64,000 nt of DNA from contig CAUCLI010000001.1 of the NCBI GenBank assembly GCA_958443615.1, positions 124,001 to 188,000 on the forward strand. Direction: 5' to 3'. The position numbers were made by a program, and so were the translations under genes. The notes under the pieces are model-generated. The model was not told where the DNA came from, searched no databases, and was given only the letters and a program-made list of their open reading frames with translations. Shown here in pieces: positions 15,591 to 28,236 of the stretch. Every line of letters begins with the position of its first letter. The stretch's first letter is position 1. The stretch comes from an uncultured Collinsella sp. Its GTDB lineage: Bacteria; Actinomycetota; Coriobacteriia; Coriobacteriales; Coriobacteriaceae.

Positions 15591-18035
15591 ATGGAGTCGC
15601 TCTATAGGAAGTACCGCCCGCTCACGTTCGAGAGCGTCGTTGGTCAGCAGCATATCGTCTCAACGCTTGAGCATGCGGTTGCCGAGGGGCGCCTGAGCCA
15701 CGCGTACCTCTTCTGCGGTCCGCGCGGTACGGGCAAGACCACCATGGCGCGCATCCTCGCCAAGGCCCTTCTGTGCGAGAAGGCCGAGGGCGCCCGCGCC
15801 GCCGGTGCGACCGGCTGCAACCCCGACGGCACCTGCCCGGAGTGCACGGCTATCGCCGAGGGCACGCATCCGGACGTTTACGAGCTCGACGCCGCATCCC
15901 GCACGGGCGTGGACAACGTGCGCGAGGAGATCATCAGCTCGGTGAGCTTCGCCCCGGTGCGCGGCGCCTACAAGGTCTACATCATCGACGAGGTCCACAT
16001 GCTCACGACGCAGGCGTTCAACGCCCTGCTCAAGACGCTCGAGGAGCCGCCGAGCCACGTCATCTTCGTCCTGTGCACCACCGATCCGCAAAAGATCCTG
16101 GAGACGATCCTGTCGCGCTGCCAGCGCTTCGACTTCCACCGCATCTCCAACGAAGACATCATCGGCCGCCTGCGCTATATCTGCGAGCAGGAGGGCTTTG
16201 CCTTCGATGAGGAGGCGCTCGAGGTCGTGGCGCGCCACGCCCGCGGCGGCATGCGCGACGCCCTATCCACGTTGGAGCAGCTCTCGGTCTTCGGCGACGG
16301 CTCGGTGCGCATCGACGACGCGCGCGCCCTGCTGGGCGAGGTGGCGTCCACAGTGCTGTCCGAGTTCGCCTGCAAGATGGCCGTGCGCGACACCGTCGGC
16401 CTGTTCGGCCTCATCCGCGCTCAGGTCGACGAGGGCAATGACCTGCAGGAGCTCACGCGCGATCTGATCGCGCACATCCGTGACGTGTACACCGCCGCGA
16501 TCGCCGGCCCTCGCGCCGAGCTGTTCGACGGAACGCCCGAGGAGGTGGCCGCCTTGGTGGAGGAGGCGCGCCTCTTCGACGGGGCCGAGCGCCTCGCCCG
16601 CGCGTTGACCGTGCTGGACGACGCCGCACTGGAGATGCGCAACGCGACCGACCCGCGCCTGGTGCTCGAGATCGCCTGCACGCGCCTGGCCCGCCCCGAG
16701 TCCGACCTGACGCTCGAGGCGCTCGCCGAGCGCATCGCCCGTCTGGAGGCCCAGATCGCCTCCGGCGTGCCGAGTGGTCCCATGTCCGCCGGTCAGCTCG
16801 CGTCCGCGACGCATGCCAAGGCGGCCTCCGCTCTCCAGGGCGCCCCGGCGCAGGGGCCGCGCGCAGCGGCGAGCGCTTCGGATCCGGCGCGCCCCGCCGT
16901 GCCCGCTCCGGCACGCGCCGCGGCACCCATGCCCGCCCCCGCAGCTGCTCAATCGGCCCCGTCGGCTCCGTCGGCCTGGCGGGCGGCGAACGGGCCCGCA
17001 GCTGCTCAATCGGCCCCGTCGGCTCCGTCGGCCTGGCGGTCGGCGAACGTGCCCGCGGCTCCCACGCCCGCTCCGTCGTCTATGCCGGAACCCGATTCGG
17101 CCCCTGCGACCCCCGCGTCAACGTCGGCCCCTGCGGCGTCGGCGTTGACGTCTGCCCCGGCGGCGCCGGCGACCCCGTCACCCGCTCCCGCATCGACCAC
17201 CGTGCCGCCGAGCGCCACGCCCGAGATGGCTTCCTGCGCGGTGACCCCCGCCGCCGCGGATGCCGGCGATTTGCAACGCCGCTGGGCCGAGACGGTCAAG
17301 AAAATCGCGGCCGTCCAACCCTCCCGCGGGGGCCTGCTGCAGAGCTCCCGCGCGGTGCGCGACGACGGCGAGACCCTCACCGTCGCGTTTCCCAAGGGGT
17401 CGAATTTCGCCCTCAAGATGATCAGCCGCCCGGACAGCAACGCCCTCGTGATGCCCATCATCTGCGAGGTGTTCGGCAAGCGCTCCGTCGAGTACGTGAT
17501 GGACGGCGCCACCGCTGCGGCCCCGGCGCCCGTTGCTCCCACTGCCTCCGCCTCCAAGGTTCCTGCGACCCCCGCCCCGCAGGCCGCGCCCGCCCCGCAG
17601 GCCGCGCCCGCAGCCCAGACCGCGCCCGTGCCTCAGGCCGCGCCCGCGCCCGCCATTCCCACCGCCGACCAGGCAACGGGCCCCACGGTCCTCGCCGATC
17701 GCGATCTCGATGCCGACCGCAAGGCCTGGGAAGACGACATGCCTCCGTACGACGATGCCTTCGTCGCGTCGTATGAGGACGATTTCGACGCCGCTCCCAT
17801 CGAGGTGCCCGGCGATGCTCCGTCGGCTGCCGGCATGCCTGTCGAACCGCGGTCCTCGTCGCCTGCCGTGTCAGCGCCCGATGCCTCCCCGGAGACGCCC
17901 GACGTGCCGGCGGCGCCCGTCGCCTCCGATGCGATGTCTCCTTCGCAGGGGGCGGCCGTCAACCCCGGGGAGGAGGCCGCCGTCGATCCCAAGGCGGTGC
18001 TTCAGAACATCTGGGGCAACGTTGTTTTCAAGTGA
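15591..18035 (+). CDS. dnaX: DNA polymerase III gamma/tau subunit
   Basis: ATPase of the replicative clamp loader. The 814-residue protein starts MESLYRKYRPLTFESVVGQQ, a typical DnaX opening, with Walker A GPRGTGKTT, a zinc-binding Cys cluster (CEK...GCNPDGTCPEC), Walker B-like IIDEVHML and sensor region LCTTDPQKI. After the AAA+ and lid domains (to about 385) there is a very long Ala/Pro-rich region carrying a tandem duplication, a conserved tau-like segment (about 555-645), another Ala/Pro linker and a short tail ending AVLQNIWGNVVFK. AGGAGGA precedes the ATG. No frameshift site for a separate gamma form was recognised. Confidence 0.95.
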   Translation: MESLYRKYRPLTFESVVGQQHIVSTLEHAVAEGRLSHAYLFCGPRGTGKTTMARILAKALLCEKAEGARAAGATGCNPDGTCPECTAIAEGTHPDVYELDAASRTGVDNVREEIISSVSFAPVRGAYKVYIIDEVHMLTTQAFNALLKTLEEPPSHVIFVLCTTDPQKILETILSRCQRFDFHRISNEDIIGRLRYICEQEGFAFDEEALEVVARHARGGMRDALSTLEQLSVFGDGSVRIDDARALLGEVASTVLSEFACKMAVRDTVGLFGLIRAQVDEGNDLQELTRDLIAHIRDVYTAAIAGPRAELFDGTPEEVAALVEEARLFDGAERLARALTVLDDAALEMRNATDPRLVLEIACTRLARPESDLTLEALAERIARLEAQIASGVPSGPMSAGQLASATHAKAASALQGAPAQGPRAAASASDPARPAVPAPARAAAPMPAPAAAQSAPSAPSAWRAANGPAAAQSAPSAPSAWRSANVPAAPTPAPSSMPEPDSAPATPASTSAPAASALTSAPAAPATPSPAPASTTVPPSATPEMASCAVTPAAADAGDLQRRWAETVKKIAAVQPSRGGLLQSSRAVRDDGETLTVAFPKGSNFALKMISRPDSNALVMPIICEVFGKRSVEYVMDGATAAAPAPVAPTASASKVPATPAPQAAPAPQAAPAAQTAPVPQAAPAPAIPTADQATGPTVLADRDLDADRKAWEDDMPPYDDAFVASYEDDFDAAPIEVPGDAPSAAGMPVEPRSSSPAVSAPDASPETPDVPAAPVASDAMSPSQGAAVNPGEEAAVDPKAVLQNIWGNVVFK
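16941..17054 (+). repeat. 57-bp tandem duplication inside dnaX
   Basis: 16941-16997 and 16998-17054 are nearly identical 57-bp units, each encoding the 19-residue repeat starting AAAQSAPSAPSAWR in the Ala/Pro linker of DnaX. The frame is kept, consistent with replication slippage in a tolerant linker. Confidence 0.85.
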
Positions 18036-18131
18036 CGGTTGCCAGCGGGCGGTGCGGCTCGCCTCGTGCTTTTTGCAAGACGCGGCGCCCTTTCCGGCAT
18101 GACGGCGCCCTTTCCGCATGGGTATGTGGCA

Positions 18132-18190
18132 CGCGCGTGTAATGTCGAAAAAAACGGCAATGAACCGTTTCACTTTCGACATTACGCGCG
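18132..18190. repeat. Long hairpin between dnaX and ybaB
   Basis: The outer arms (18132-18150 and 18172-18190) pair over 19 positions with a single G-T pair, including a perfect 12-bp core GTAATGTCGAAA/TTTCGACATTAC; an inner AAACGG/CCGTTT stem lies in the loop. There is no T-run, so it is not a standard terminator. Confidence 0.75.
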
Positions 18191-18317
18191 CGGGTTGACG
18201 TGATCGGCGCCCTTCCCCCAGGTGCGCGTTCCGCCCGGCGTGCCCGCGCGCCGTGGTACCATGCCCCTTGGATTATTCGCCCGCGCGTGCCGCAGGCTCA
18301 ACGAGTGAGGAGAACCG

Positions 18318-18644
18318 ATGGCCGGAATCAACATGCAGCAGCTCATGAAGCAGGCCCAGCAGATGCAGAAGAAGCTCGCCGAGGCCCAGGAGTCCATGAA
18401 CGAGGTCACCGTCGACGCCAGCGCCGGCGGCGGCATGGTCAAGGTCACCGTGGACGGCAACATGCAGCTCCAGTCCGTGACCATCGACCCCGACGCGCTC
18501 GATCCGGAGGATGTCGACATGCTCCAGGATATGATCGTCGCCGCGGTGAACGAGGCTTACCGCGGCGTTGCCGAGATCGCCAACCAGCGCATGAGCGCCG
18601 CCACCGGCGGCATGGGCGCCGGCATGCCCGGCATGCCGTTCTAG
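18318..18644 (+). CDS. ybaB: YbaB/EbfC family nucleoid-associated protein
   Basis: A 108-residue DNA-binding protein of the YbaB/EbfC family, which forms a tweezer-like homodimer on DNA. It begins MAGINMQQLMKQAQQMQKKL and has VTVDASAGGGMVKVTVDGN and ALDPEDVDMLQDMIVAAVNEA, all family hallmarks, with a Gly/Met-rich tail. GAGGAG precedes the ATG. It sits between dnaX and recR, the conserved dnaX-ybaB-recR order, with 22 nt to recR. Confidence 0.96.
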   Translation: MAGINMQQLMKQAQQMQKKLAEAQESMNEVTVDASAGGGMVKVTVDGNMQLQSVTIDPDALDPEDVDMLQDMIVAAVNEAYRGVAEIANQRMSAATGGMGAGMPGMPF

Positions 18645-18666
18645 GCGAGAATCGAGGCTCCCGCGC

Positions 18667-19263
18667 ATGAGCGCCGACCGCAGCCTTCAAATACTCCTCG
18701 ATGAGCTGGGGCGCCTTCCGGGCATCGGGCCCAAGAGCGCCCAGCGCATCGCCTATCACCTGCTCGAGGCAGATGCCGAGGAGGCCCGCCGTCTGGCGGA
18801 CGCCATCCTCATGGTCAAGAGCGAGGTGCATTTCTGCAGCCGTTGCTTCAATTACGCGACGGCCGACGAGTGCGCCATCTGCGAGGACATGTCCCGCGAC
18901 CGCAATCGCATCTGCGTGGTGGGGGAGCCCCGCGACGTGACCGCCATCGAGCGGACCGGCAGCTATCGGGGCCTCTACCACGTCTTGGGCGGCGTGATCA
19001 GCCCCATGGACAAGATCGGTCCCGAGCAGCTCCATGTCCGCGAGCTGCTCGCCCGGTTGGGGAGCGAGGAGATCGAGGAGGTCATCATCGCCACCAACCC
19101 CAACATCGAGGGCGAGACCACCGCGAGCTACCTCGCGCGTACGATCAAGCCGCTGGGGATTTCCGTGACGCGCCTGGCGAGCGGCTTGCCCGTGGGCGGG
19201 GACCTCGAGTACGCCGATGAGTTGACGCTCGGCCGCGCCATCGAGGCGCGGCGGGCGCTGTAG
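18667..19263 (+). CDS. recR: Recombination mediator RecR
   Basis: A 198-residue recombination mediator that works with RecO and RecF to load RecA on gapped DNA. It shows the N-terminal HhH region (LGRLPGIGPKSAQRIAYHLL), a four-Cys zinc finger (CSRCFNYATADECAIC), a Toprim domain (VVGEPRDVTAIE, and ATNPNIEGETTASYLA), and a C-terminal LPVGGDLEYADELTLGRAIE segment. Length and motifs match the family. It is the third gene of the dnaX-ybaB-recR set; the next gene starts 30 nt later and could be co-transcribed. Confidence 0.97.
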   Translation: MSADRSLQILLDELGRLPGIGPKSAQRIAYHLLEADAEEARRLADAILMVKSEVHFCSRCFNYATADECAICEDMSRDRNRICVVGEPRDVTAIERTGSYRGLYHVLGGVISPMDKIGPEQLHVRELLARLGSEEIEEVIIATNPNIEGETTASYLARTIKPLGISVTRLASGLPVGGDLEYADELTLGRAIEARRAL

Positions 19264-19293
19264 GGCGGGCCCGTCACAACCGAGAGGAGGGCG

Positions 19294-20247
19294 ATGCGCA
19301 TGTTCGACAAGCCGCGCAGGCGCTTGCGTCGCACGGCGCTTCCCCCTCGGTCGGTGGGGCTCGTCACGTTTTCATTCGCCTTGCTCGGATTGGGCGTCGT
19401 TGCATACGCGGTATCGCTGCCGTCGCTGATCCAAGTCGCCCAACGCTCTGAGGAGCGCAGCTTCGCAACCGTATTCGTCGACGGGCTATTCGGCTCGGGC
19501 GTCTTGGGCGCTGACTCTGCCTCCCAGGGCGCGGGGCCTGCATCCGCGCAAAAAGGGGAGGCCGGCGAGGGTGAGGATGCGGCCGGGGAAGATGCTTCCC
19601 TGGGAGGCATGACGCTTGGCGGCATCGCGTTCGATCAGGTCATCTCCGATGTCGTGGGCGGTACCGGGGCGGGCGCGCAAAGCGGGCCTTCGTCCGGCGG
19701 CGCCTCGGATGATTCCGGCGCCGGGTCGAATGCCGGGGCGCCAGGTGGGTCCGCCGGCGATACGGGCGGATCTACCGCCCCCGCCCCCGATGCGCCCTCG
19801 GTCCCCGAGACCCCCACGGAACCTGCGGTCACTGAGGAGCAGGAGCGGCAGTTTTACGCCGCGCTGAGCGCCTCGGCGGGCAGGATCGGCGGCTACGTGG
19901 GCGAGATCAACGGCATCACGAGCGCTTACAACAACGATTGCATGGCGGATGCGGCCACGCGCGGCACTCGTGCGTCGCAAGCAGCGGGTCTGCGCGACCG
20001 CCTGGTCGGCGAGTACATCCATGTTCGCGATGAGATCCTGGTCACGAATGACTCCCGGTATAAGGATGCGCAGGGGGACCTCATCAGGATGTATCGATTG
20101 CTCGCCACCTATGCCGGGGTCGTGCACAGCGCCTGGCAGTATGCGGGCAATCCCGACACCGTCAATACCGGGCTCGATGCCATCCGCCGCGCCCAGAATG
20201 CGGAGCTCGCCGAGTTTCAACAGGTGTACGGGAGGTTCAGCCTATGA
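19294..20247 (+). CDS. Membrane-anchored protein of unknown function, linked to a kinase gene
   Basis: Unrecognised 317-residue protein. A basic N-terminus (KPRRRLRRT) and one TM helix (about 21-45) suggest a signal anchor with the remainder outside. Residues about 70-180 are a low-complexity Gly/Ser/Ala/Asp/Pro linker, followed by a folded, mainly helical domain (about 183-317) with EEQERQFYAALSASAGRIGG and MYRLLATYAGVVHSAWQYAG. A strong AGGAGG precedes two close ATGs (19294, 19300). Its stop overlaps the start of the kinase gene by ATGA, so it probably acts with that kinase, perhaps as an external sensor or substrate; this is inference. Confidence 0.7.
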   Translation: MRMFDKPRRRLRRTALPPRSVGLVTFSFALLGLGVVAYAVSLPSLIQVAQRSEERSFATVFVDGLFGSGVLGADSASQGAGPASAQKGEAGEGEDAAGEDASLGGMTLGGIAFDQVISDVVGGTGAGAQSGPSSGGASDDSGAGSNAGAPGGSAGDTGGSTAPAPDAPSVPETPTEPAVTEEQERQFYAALSASAGRIGGYVGEINGITSAYNNDCMADAATRGTRASQAAGLRDRLVGEYIHVRDEILVTNDSRYKDAQGDLIRMYRLLATYAGVVHSAWQYAGNPDTVNTGLDAIRRAQNAELAEFQQVYGRFSL

Positions 20248-22157
20248 GCGCATCTGCGGGGAACGCGCCCGAGCGCGCGACCGGGCAGCCCGGGGAGATA
20301 GGGGCGGGCGGTGCCTGCTGCGCCGTCGAGTCGGCTGGGGCGACCGCGCCTGCGACCTCGCCTCGCTCCACCCAGCCGCTCGCAAGCAGCTTCGTGCGCG
20401 GGGCGCGCATGGTCCGCCTCGAGCGGTTCGAGGAGCCCTATCGCATGGGCGATCCCGAGCGCGAGGCGTATCGCCGGCGCTTCGGCATCCTGTTCGTCGA
20501 CGACTCGTCTGCCCGCCGCGGCGGGCTGGGCACGGTGATGCGCGCGACGAACGCCCTGGGTGAGACCTGCGCCCTCAAGACCATGAACATGCCACGGCGA
20601 GCCGAACACGAGGACGACGCGACGTTCGCGGCTCGCATCGAGCTCGCCCATGCGGCCTTCCGCTCGGAATATGAGAGTCACCGCTCGCTTTCCGGATTCA
20701 AGGGGTTCCCGCGCCTGTTCGGCTTCGCATGGATCGGGGAGACGCCGGCCATCGCCATGGAATGGGTCGATGGCGTGACCCTCAACGTGGCCGCCCGCAT
20801 GCTCTCGGTCGACGAGTCCGGGCGCGTCGCCCCGCTCGTCGCCGTGCGCATCGGACGCGATCTGGTGGATTTGCTGACGCGCCTCGCCCTCGTGGGCGAT
20901 GGGTTCGTCCACCGCGATATCTCGCCCTCGAACATCCTCGTCCGGACGGCGCATCTCTCGGTGACCGAGCAGGCGGCGGAGGGGGCGTTCGACCTCTGCC
21001 TGATCGACTTCGGTTCGTCTGTGCACCTCGACCCCATGGCCGCCCCGGGTTACACCATGCGCCATGCCATGCTGCGGCGCGCCACGCCCGATTACGCCCC
21101 GCCCGAGATGCTCACGGGCGACTTGCCCGACCTCGTCGAGCTGCGCAAGTCGGAGAAGATCGACGTCTACGCCGCGGCGAGCGTCATATTCGAGCTCGCT
21201 TGCGGCGCACCGCCCTTCGAGCTCGCCGGTCGCGCGGGGGAGTCCCTGTACCGCATCAAGATGGACGAGGCGCCGCGCGCGTTCATCGCGGCGCATCGCG
21301 CTGCGTTTCACGTGGGCGACGTGCTCATGTTCGAACCCGAGGTCGCGGCGGTCGCCGCCAGGGCTTCGCTCGACGCCGGCGACCCGCATGATGAGATGGA
21401 GCTCAGGCGCGCGCTCGATCGCGTGGACGGCCAGCTCGGCCAGATGCTCGCCTCGGCCCTCGCTCCGTCTCAGGATGCGCGCCCCGATGCGGAGGCCTTG
21501 CGCGACGGCCTGTCGGCGTTCTGCGCGCGCTATGCGCAGAACGCCGGGAGGGCCCTGCGCGGGGAGCGCTTGATTCCATGCAGGGGCGATGCGCACCGTC
21601 GCGAGGGGCTGTCCCCGCATGCGGTGAACCGCCTGCTGTTCGCGGTCGGCACGGCGCTCTCGGGCGCCGCGCTCATAACGGTCGTCTGCGTGACGGCGCT
21701 GCTGCTCGACGGGGTGACGGCGACGGTCAGGCTCGGGGCCCTGAGCGTCCGCGGGGAGGTCCCGGCGGCGTTCGTCGGCCTGACGCTCGCCCTGCCCGCA
21801 GCATGCGCGTTCCTCGCGCGCGGCGGGGCGGCCGGGACGAAGGCGGCCTTCGCGCGCGGCTCGACCGCCCTCGCACTCGTCGCCACGGCGTTGCTCGCGT
21901 TCGTCTCACATGTCTCTTTTTCGGGCGCGATGGGGAAATCTCCCCTGCTGGCGGCCTTGTTTCTCGCTGTCGCGGCAGCCTGGTGCCCCTTGGTCCTCGA
22001 GTTCGCCACCGCCGCCGGACCCACGGCGACGGGGCCCGTGGAGCGGGCGACGCCCCAAGCGGGATTTGGAAAGTCGATTTCCGGGCAGGCGCCCCGCGCG
22101 GGCCGCGCGCTGCCCGATGATGTGGAGGTGCGGGATGCCGCTGAGACGAACGAGTGA
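20244..22157 (+). CDS. Ser/Thr protein kinase-like protein with C-terminal membrane domain
   Basis: A 637-residue kinase distinct from the two in the 5-15 kb operon. Landmarks are a degenerate glycine loop (RRGGLGTVMRA), Lys112 in CALKTM, HRDISPSN (223-230), DFGSS (255-259) and YAPPEM. The Lys usually found two residues after the catalytic Asp is Ser (HRDIS rather than HRDIK), a variant seen in some bacterial kinases. After residue 450 come about four hydrophobic helices and a basic tail. It overlaps the preceding anchor gene by 4 nt and the following FHA gene by 23 nt, a tightly coupled trio. Substrates and signal are unknown. Confidence 0.82.
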   Translation: MSASAGNAPERATGQPGEIGAGGACCAVESAGATAPATSPRSTQPLASSFVRGARMVRLERFEEPYRMGDPEREAYRRRFGILFVDDSSARRGGLGTVMRATNALGETCALKTMNMPRRAEHEDDATFAARIELAHAAFRSEYESHRSLSGFKGFPRLFGFAWIGETPAIAMEWVDGVTLNVAARMLSVDESGRVAPLVAVRIGRDLVDLLTRLALVGDGFVHRDISPSNILVRTAHLSVTEQAAEGAFDLCLIDFGSSVHLDPMAAPGYTMRHAMLRRATPDYAPPEMLTGDLPDLVELRKSEKIDVYAAASVIFELACGAPPFELAGRAGESLYRIKMDEAPRAFIAAHRAAFHVGDVLMFEPEVAAVAARASLDAGDPHDEMELRRALDRVDGQLGQMLASALAPSQDARPDAEALRDGLSAFCARYAQNAGRALRGERLIPCRGDAHRREGLSPHAVNRLLFAVGTALSGAALITVVCVTALLLDGVTATVRLGALSVRGEVPAAFVGLTLALPAACAFLARGGAAGTKAAFARGSTALALVATALLAFVSHVSFSGAMGKSPLLAALFLAVAAAWCPLVLEFATAAGPTATGPVERATPQAGFGKSISGQAPRAGRALPDDVEVRDAAETNE

Positions 22158-23136
22158 GCAGACCCCTTGCGGTGCCCTGTTCGACATCCTCAAGCGATAT
22201 GGGGGAATCAGCCATAAGGAGCTGGCCTCGATGGTTTTGTCCGAGCGCCCGCTCGCCGACGGTCGCAGCCCCGTGAGTCGGGCGAGCGACCGGTCGTGGA
22301 TTTCCCGCTTCGTCGTGCACGCGCCTGCCGACGGCTCGCAGGAGCGCCTGTTCCGCGACTACGGCGTCGCCGCGCAACGCGTGATGAACCGGCTCCGCTC
22401 CGGGCATGCTGGTTCGCGCACCTGCGCCGAGATCCTCGACTTGGTGTGTGGGGAGCACGGCGAGGCCATGACGCGCGCGCTCGATGCCCGCGGTGAGGAC
22501 GTGCGCTTGTATCGCAACGCCCTGGCGCGCGTGCGGGATGGCGAGGGCTACACGGTGGGCGAGCGCGCCGAGGCGGCGATGGTGCTGTTCATCGCGGCGG
22601 GTTGCTCGGCCAGCGTGGGGCGCGCCGTGGATTACGCGACGGATTACATCAGATGCTTCTTGGGCGGCAGGCTCGGCACGCCCACATCCTGCCCGGTCTC
22701 CCTCGATCCCAGGAAGGCCCAGGTCGATCTCGTGCTCCCGCGCGTGATGGGTTTCGTCCGCATCGTCGACGGGGTGATCGCCAGCGAGCCGTATTGGGTG
22801 TCGTCCGATTCGGACGGCGCCGAGATCGGCGCCCTCGCCACGGGGGAGCACGACATCACCGATGTCGACGGGGATGTGTCGGCCCATCATGCGCGCGTAT
22901 GGCACGAGCCCGTCGACGCCGCGCCGGATGACGGTGCCGCGATGCCCTCCCAAGGGCGATGGATGCTGGGCGACCTCGGGTCGAGCAACGGCACCGTCGT
23001 GGTCGACGGAGACGGCTCGGTGCCGGTGCGCGTGACGCCCGGAGGCCCCGTCGAGGTCCATCCCGGCGATGAGGTGCGGCTCGGTTCGCGGACCACGTTC
23101 GTCCTGGTCGAGGGGATCGCCGATATGGCGCGTTAG
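22135..23136 (+). CDS. FHA-domain protein with N-terminal helical region
   Basis: A 333-residue reader protein. The N-terminal two thirds (MPLRRTSEQTPCGALFDILK...) are helical, resemble no family I recognise and may include a helix-turn-helix; the C-terminal part (about 235-333) is an FHA domain with EIGALATGEHDITD, SAHHARVWHE and LGDLGSSNGTVVV, whose S-S-N-G loop fits phosphothreonine binding. The ATG at 22135 has GGAGGTG 4-5 nt upstream, which fixes the start against a longer open frame. It overlaps the kinase gene and is the likely reader of its output. It ends 9 nt before a convergent gene. Confidence 0.8.
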   Translation: MPLRRTSEQTPCGALFDILKRYGGISHKELASMVLSERPLADGRSPVSRASDRSWISRFVVHAPADGSQERLFRDYGVAAQRVMNRLRSGHAGSRTCAEILDLVCGEHGEAMTRALDARGEDVRLYRNALARVRDGEGYTVGERAEAAMVLFIAAGCSASVGRAVDYATDYIRCFLGGRLGTPTSCPVSLDPRKAQVDLVLPRVMGFVRIVDGVIASEPYWVSSDSDGAEIGALATGEHDITDVDGDVSAHHARVWHEPVDAAPDDGAAMPSQGRWMLGDLGSSNGTVVVDGDGSVPVRVTPGGPVEVHPGDEVRLGSRTTFVLVEGIADMAR

Positions 23137-23139
23137 GCT

Positions 23140-23157
23140 CGCCCCTTATTCGGGGCG
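23140..23157. terminator. Short hairpin between convergent genes
   Basis: CGCCCC at 23140-23145 pairs with GGGGCG at 23152-23157; the stop codon of the minus-strand gene lies in the loop. No T-run on either side, so the terminator call is weak. Confidence 0.35.
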
Positions 23158-24024
23158 CTCCAGAAAGCGCCTCAGCTCGGCCTTGCAGGACGCCATGCGC
23201 TTATCCAGGGCTCCGGCCGCGTTCGCCAGCTCGTCGAGCTGTTCTTGGCATGCCGTGATGCGCGCCTTTTGCAGCACGGCGGCCTGCTCGATCTGCGCGA
23301 GCTCGTCCCGGTCGAAGAACTCGACGTTCGCCGCCTGTTGCTTAAGGACGCCGAGCTCCGTCTTGTGGCGGGACATCTCGCGCTCGAGATGCGCCGAATA
23401 GTCGACCGCCCCCTGCGAGAGCTCGACGAGCCAGCGACGGTAGTTGAGCTGATCGACGGGATCGGGCTCGCCCGCGGCGCCGGACGCACCCCGGGCATGC
23501 TGTTCGACGGCGGCGAGCCCCCATGCGTTGGGCAGGGTGTCGAGCTCCTCTTGCGCGGGTTCCCGCTCGCCGATCTCGGCCAGCACCTGCTCCGGCAGGG
23601 AGCGCAGGGCATCGAACAGGTCCGCGCGCGCCTTGTCCACCGCGAGCTCGGCGGAATAGAAGGAGTAAAACGCCTGCTGGAGGTCGGCTTGACGGGCCGC
23701 GGCCCTCAGGACCTCGATGCGCCCGAGCAGCTCTTTGCAGGTGACCGAGCCATCCAGACGACAATCTCCTTGGGACGGGGGAGGGCATCCGGCGCCACAT
23801 TCACCGGGGCAGCCCGCCCCTCCGAGCTCGGCATCGGCGATCTCGCGGGCGCGCGCCTCGCGCTTGAGGTCGCAAAGGCGCGCGCGGATGTCAGACACGC
23901 GCTCGGTCTCGTCCCAGCATTCCTGATGATGCCGCTCGGCTCGGTCCAGGGCCTCCCTGAGGAGGCGGATGGTCTCGCGCGCCCCGTGCGCGCCGCAGCC
24001 GGCGGCGATGTTCGTGGTTTCCAC
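23146..24024 (-). CDS. Coiled-coil protein of unknown function with a Cys-rich segment
   Basis: Unrecognised 292-residue soluble protein. Two long charged helical stretches (about 15-65 and 200-285) with heptad-like Leu/Ala spacing predict coiled coils. Between them lies a Cys-rich patch near residues 70-90 (GCPGECGAGCPPP, QGDC) that could bind metal or form disulphides. No signal peptide or TM helix is evident. It converges on the kinase/FHA trio, ending 9 nt from it, so a link to that module is possible but not shown. Confidence 0.65.
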   Translation of the reverse strand: METTNIAAGCGAHGARETIRLLREALDRAERHHQECWDETERVSDIRARLCDLKREARAREIADAELGGAGCPGECGAGCPPPSQGDCRLDGSVTCKELLGRIEVLRAAARQADLQQAFYSFYSAELAVDKARADLFDALRSLPEQVLAEIGEREPAQEELDTLPNAWGLAAVEQHARGASGAAGEPDPVDQLNYRRWLVELSQGAVDYSAHLEREMSRHKTELGVLKQQAANVEFFDRDELAQIEQAAVLQKARITACQEQLDELANAAGALDKRMASCKAELRRFLERPE

Positions 24025-24465
24025 GGCTCCTCCCGTCCATAGAATTCCATGCCTATACCGTATGCGTCCGTGCGGACAATTTGTTGAGCAACAATTTCGA
24101 TGGGCGCCGCTTCGGACGCTCGAGGGTCCGCAGCCTCCCGCCCCGGCATGGGCAATCGTTTTAGCTTTTTGCCCGCCCTGGGGGTGATTGGCGGTTAAAC
24201 TGCTTTTCTACCTGCGAATTTCCCGATCGTCAACGCTCGCCGATACCCTTCGATTGTCGGCAAGGCGCCCGCCGTGCGGGGTACAATGAATTGACGCGCG
24301 AACATGCGTGGCGCTTTGTCATGCCGCGCGGAGGAGTTATGGGGAAGGTCCGTGTTCAAGCTGCGGAGTGATTCGCAAGCGCCGCAACGGGACCGTTCTC
24401 ATATATAACCCGGGATCCGCCTGGTCCCGGTGCCTTATATACCTAGTTCGAGAGGAGAGGGGTAT
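24025..24465. other. Divergent intergenic region upstream of the pyruvate oxidoreductase gene
   Basis: About 440 bp, AT-richer than its flanks. It contains a TACAAT -10-like box at 24282-24287 without a well-spaced -35, and the ribosome-binding site GAGGAGAGGGG just before 24466. I see no coding frame, RNA gene or clear operator. The long leader after the box could hold regulatory RNA, but no known class was recognised. Confidence 0.4.
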
Positions 24466-28008
<3,543 letters not shown>

Positions 28009-28077
28009 CGGGTGAGACCGGGCTGCGCGGGGCCGCATTGGATTTCCGCGCGCAACGCCCAACACCGCAGGGTGACA

Positions 28078-28114
28078 CGGGCCCCGGGGGCAACGCCTCG
28101 GGGCCCGTTGTTGT
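28078..28114 (+). terminator. Terminator of the pyruvate oxidoreductase gene
   Basis: A GC-rich hairpin pairs CGGGCCCCG (28078-28086) with CGGGGCCCG (28099-28107), followed by the T-rich TTGTTGT. Confidence 0.8.
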
Positions 28115-28236
28115 GCCAAGCGCGTGACGCCCTATCGAGGCATGCGACGCCCACTGCGCCCCGTCGGAATTATTTCCGGTGGGGATGCTTTCGTTATGCG
28201 GGGAGATGCAATTGAGGCGACGACTCCGAGTTTCGA

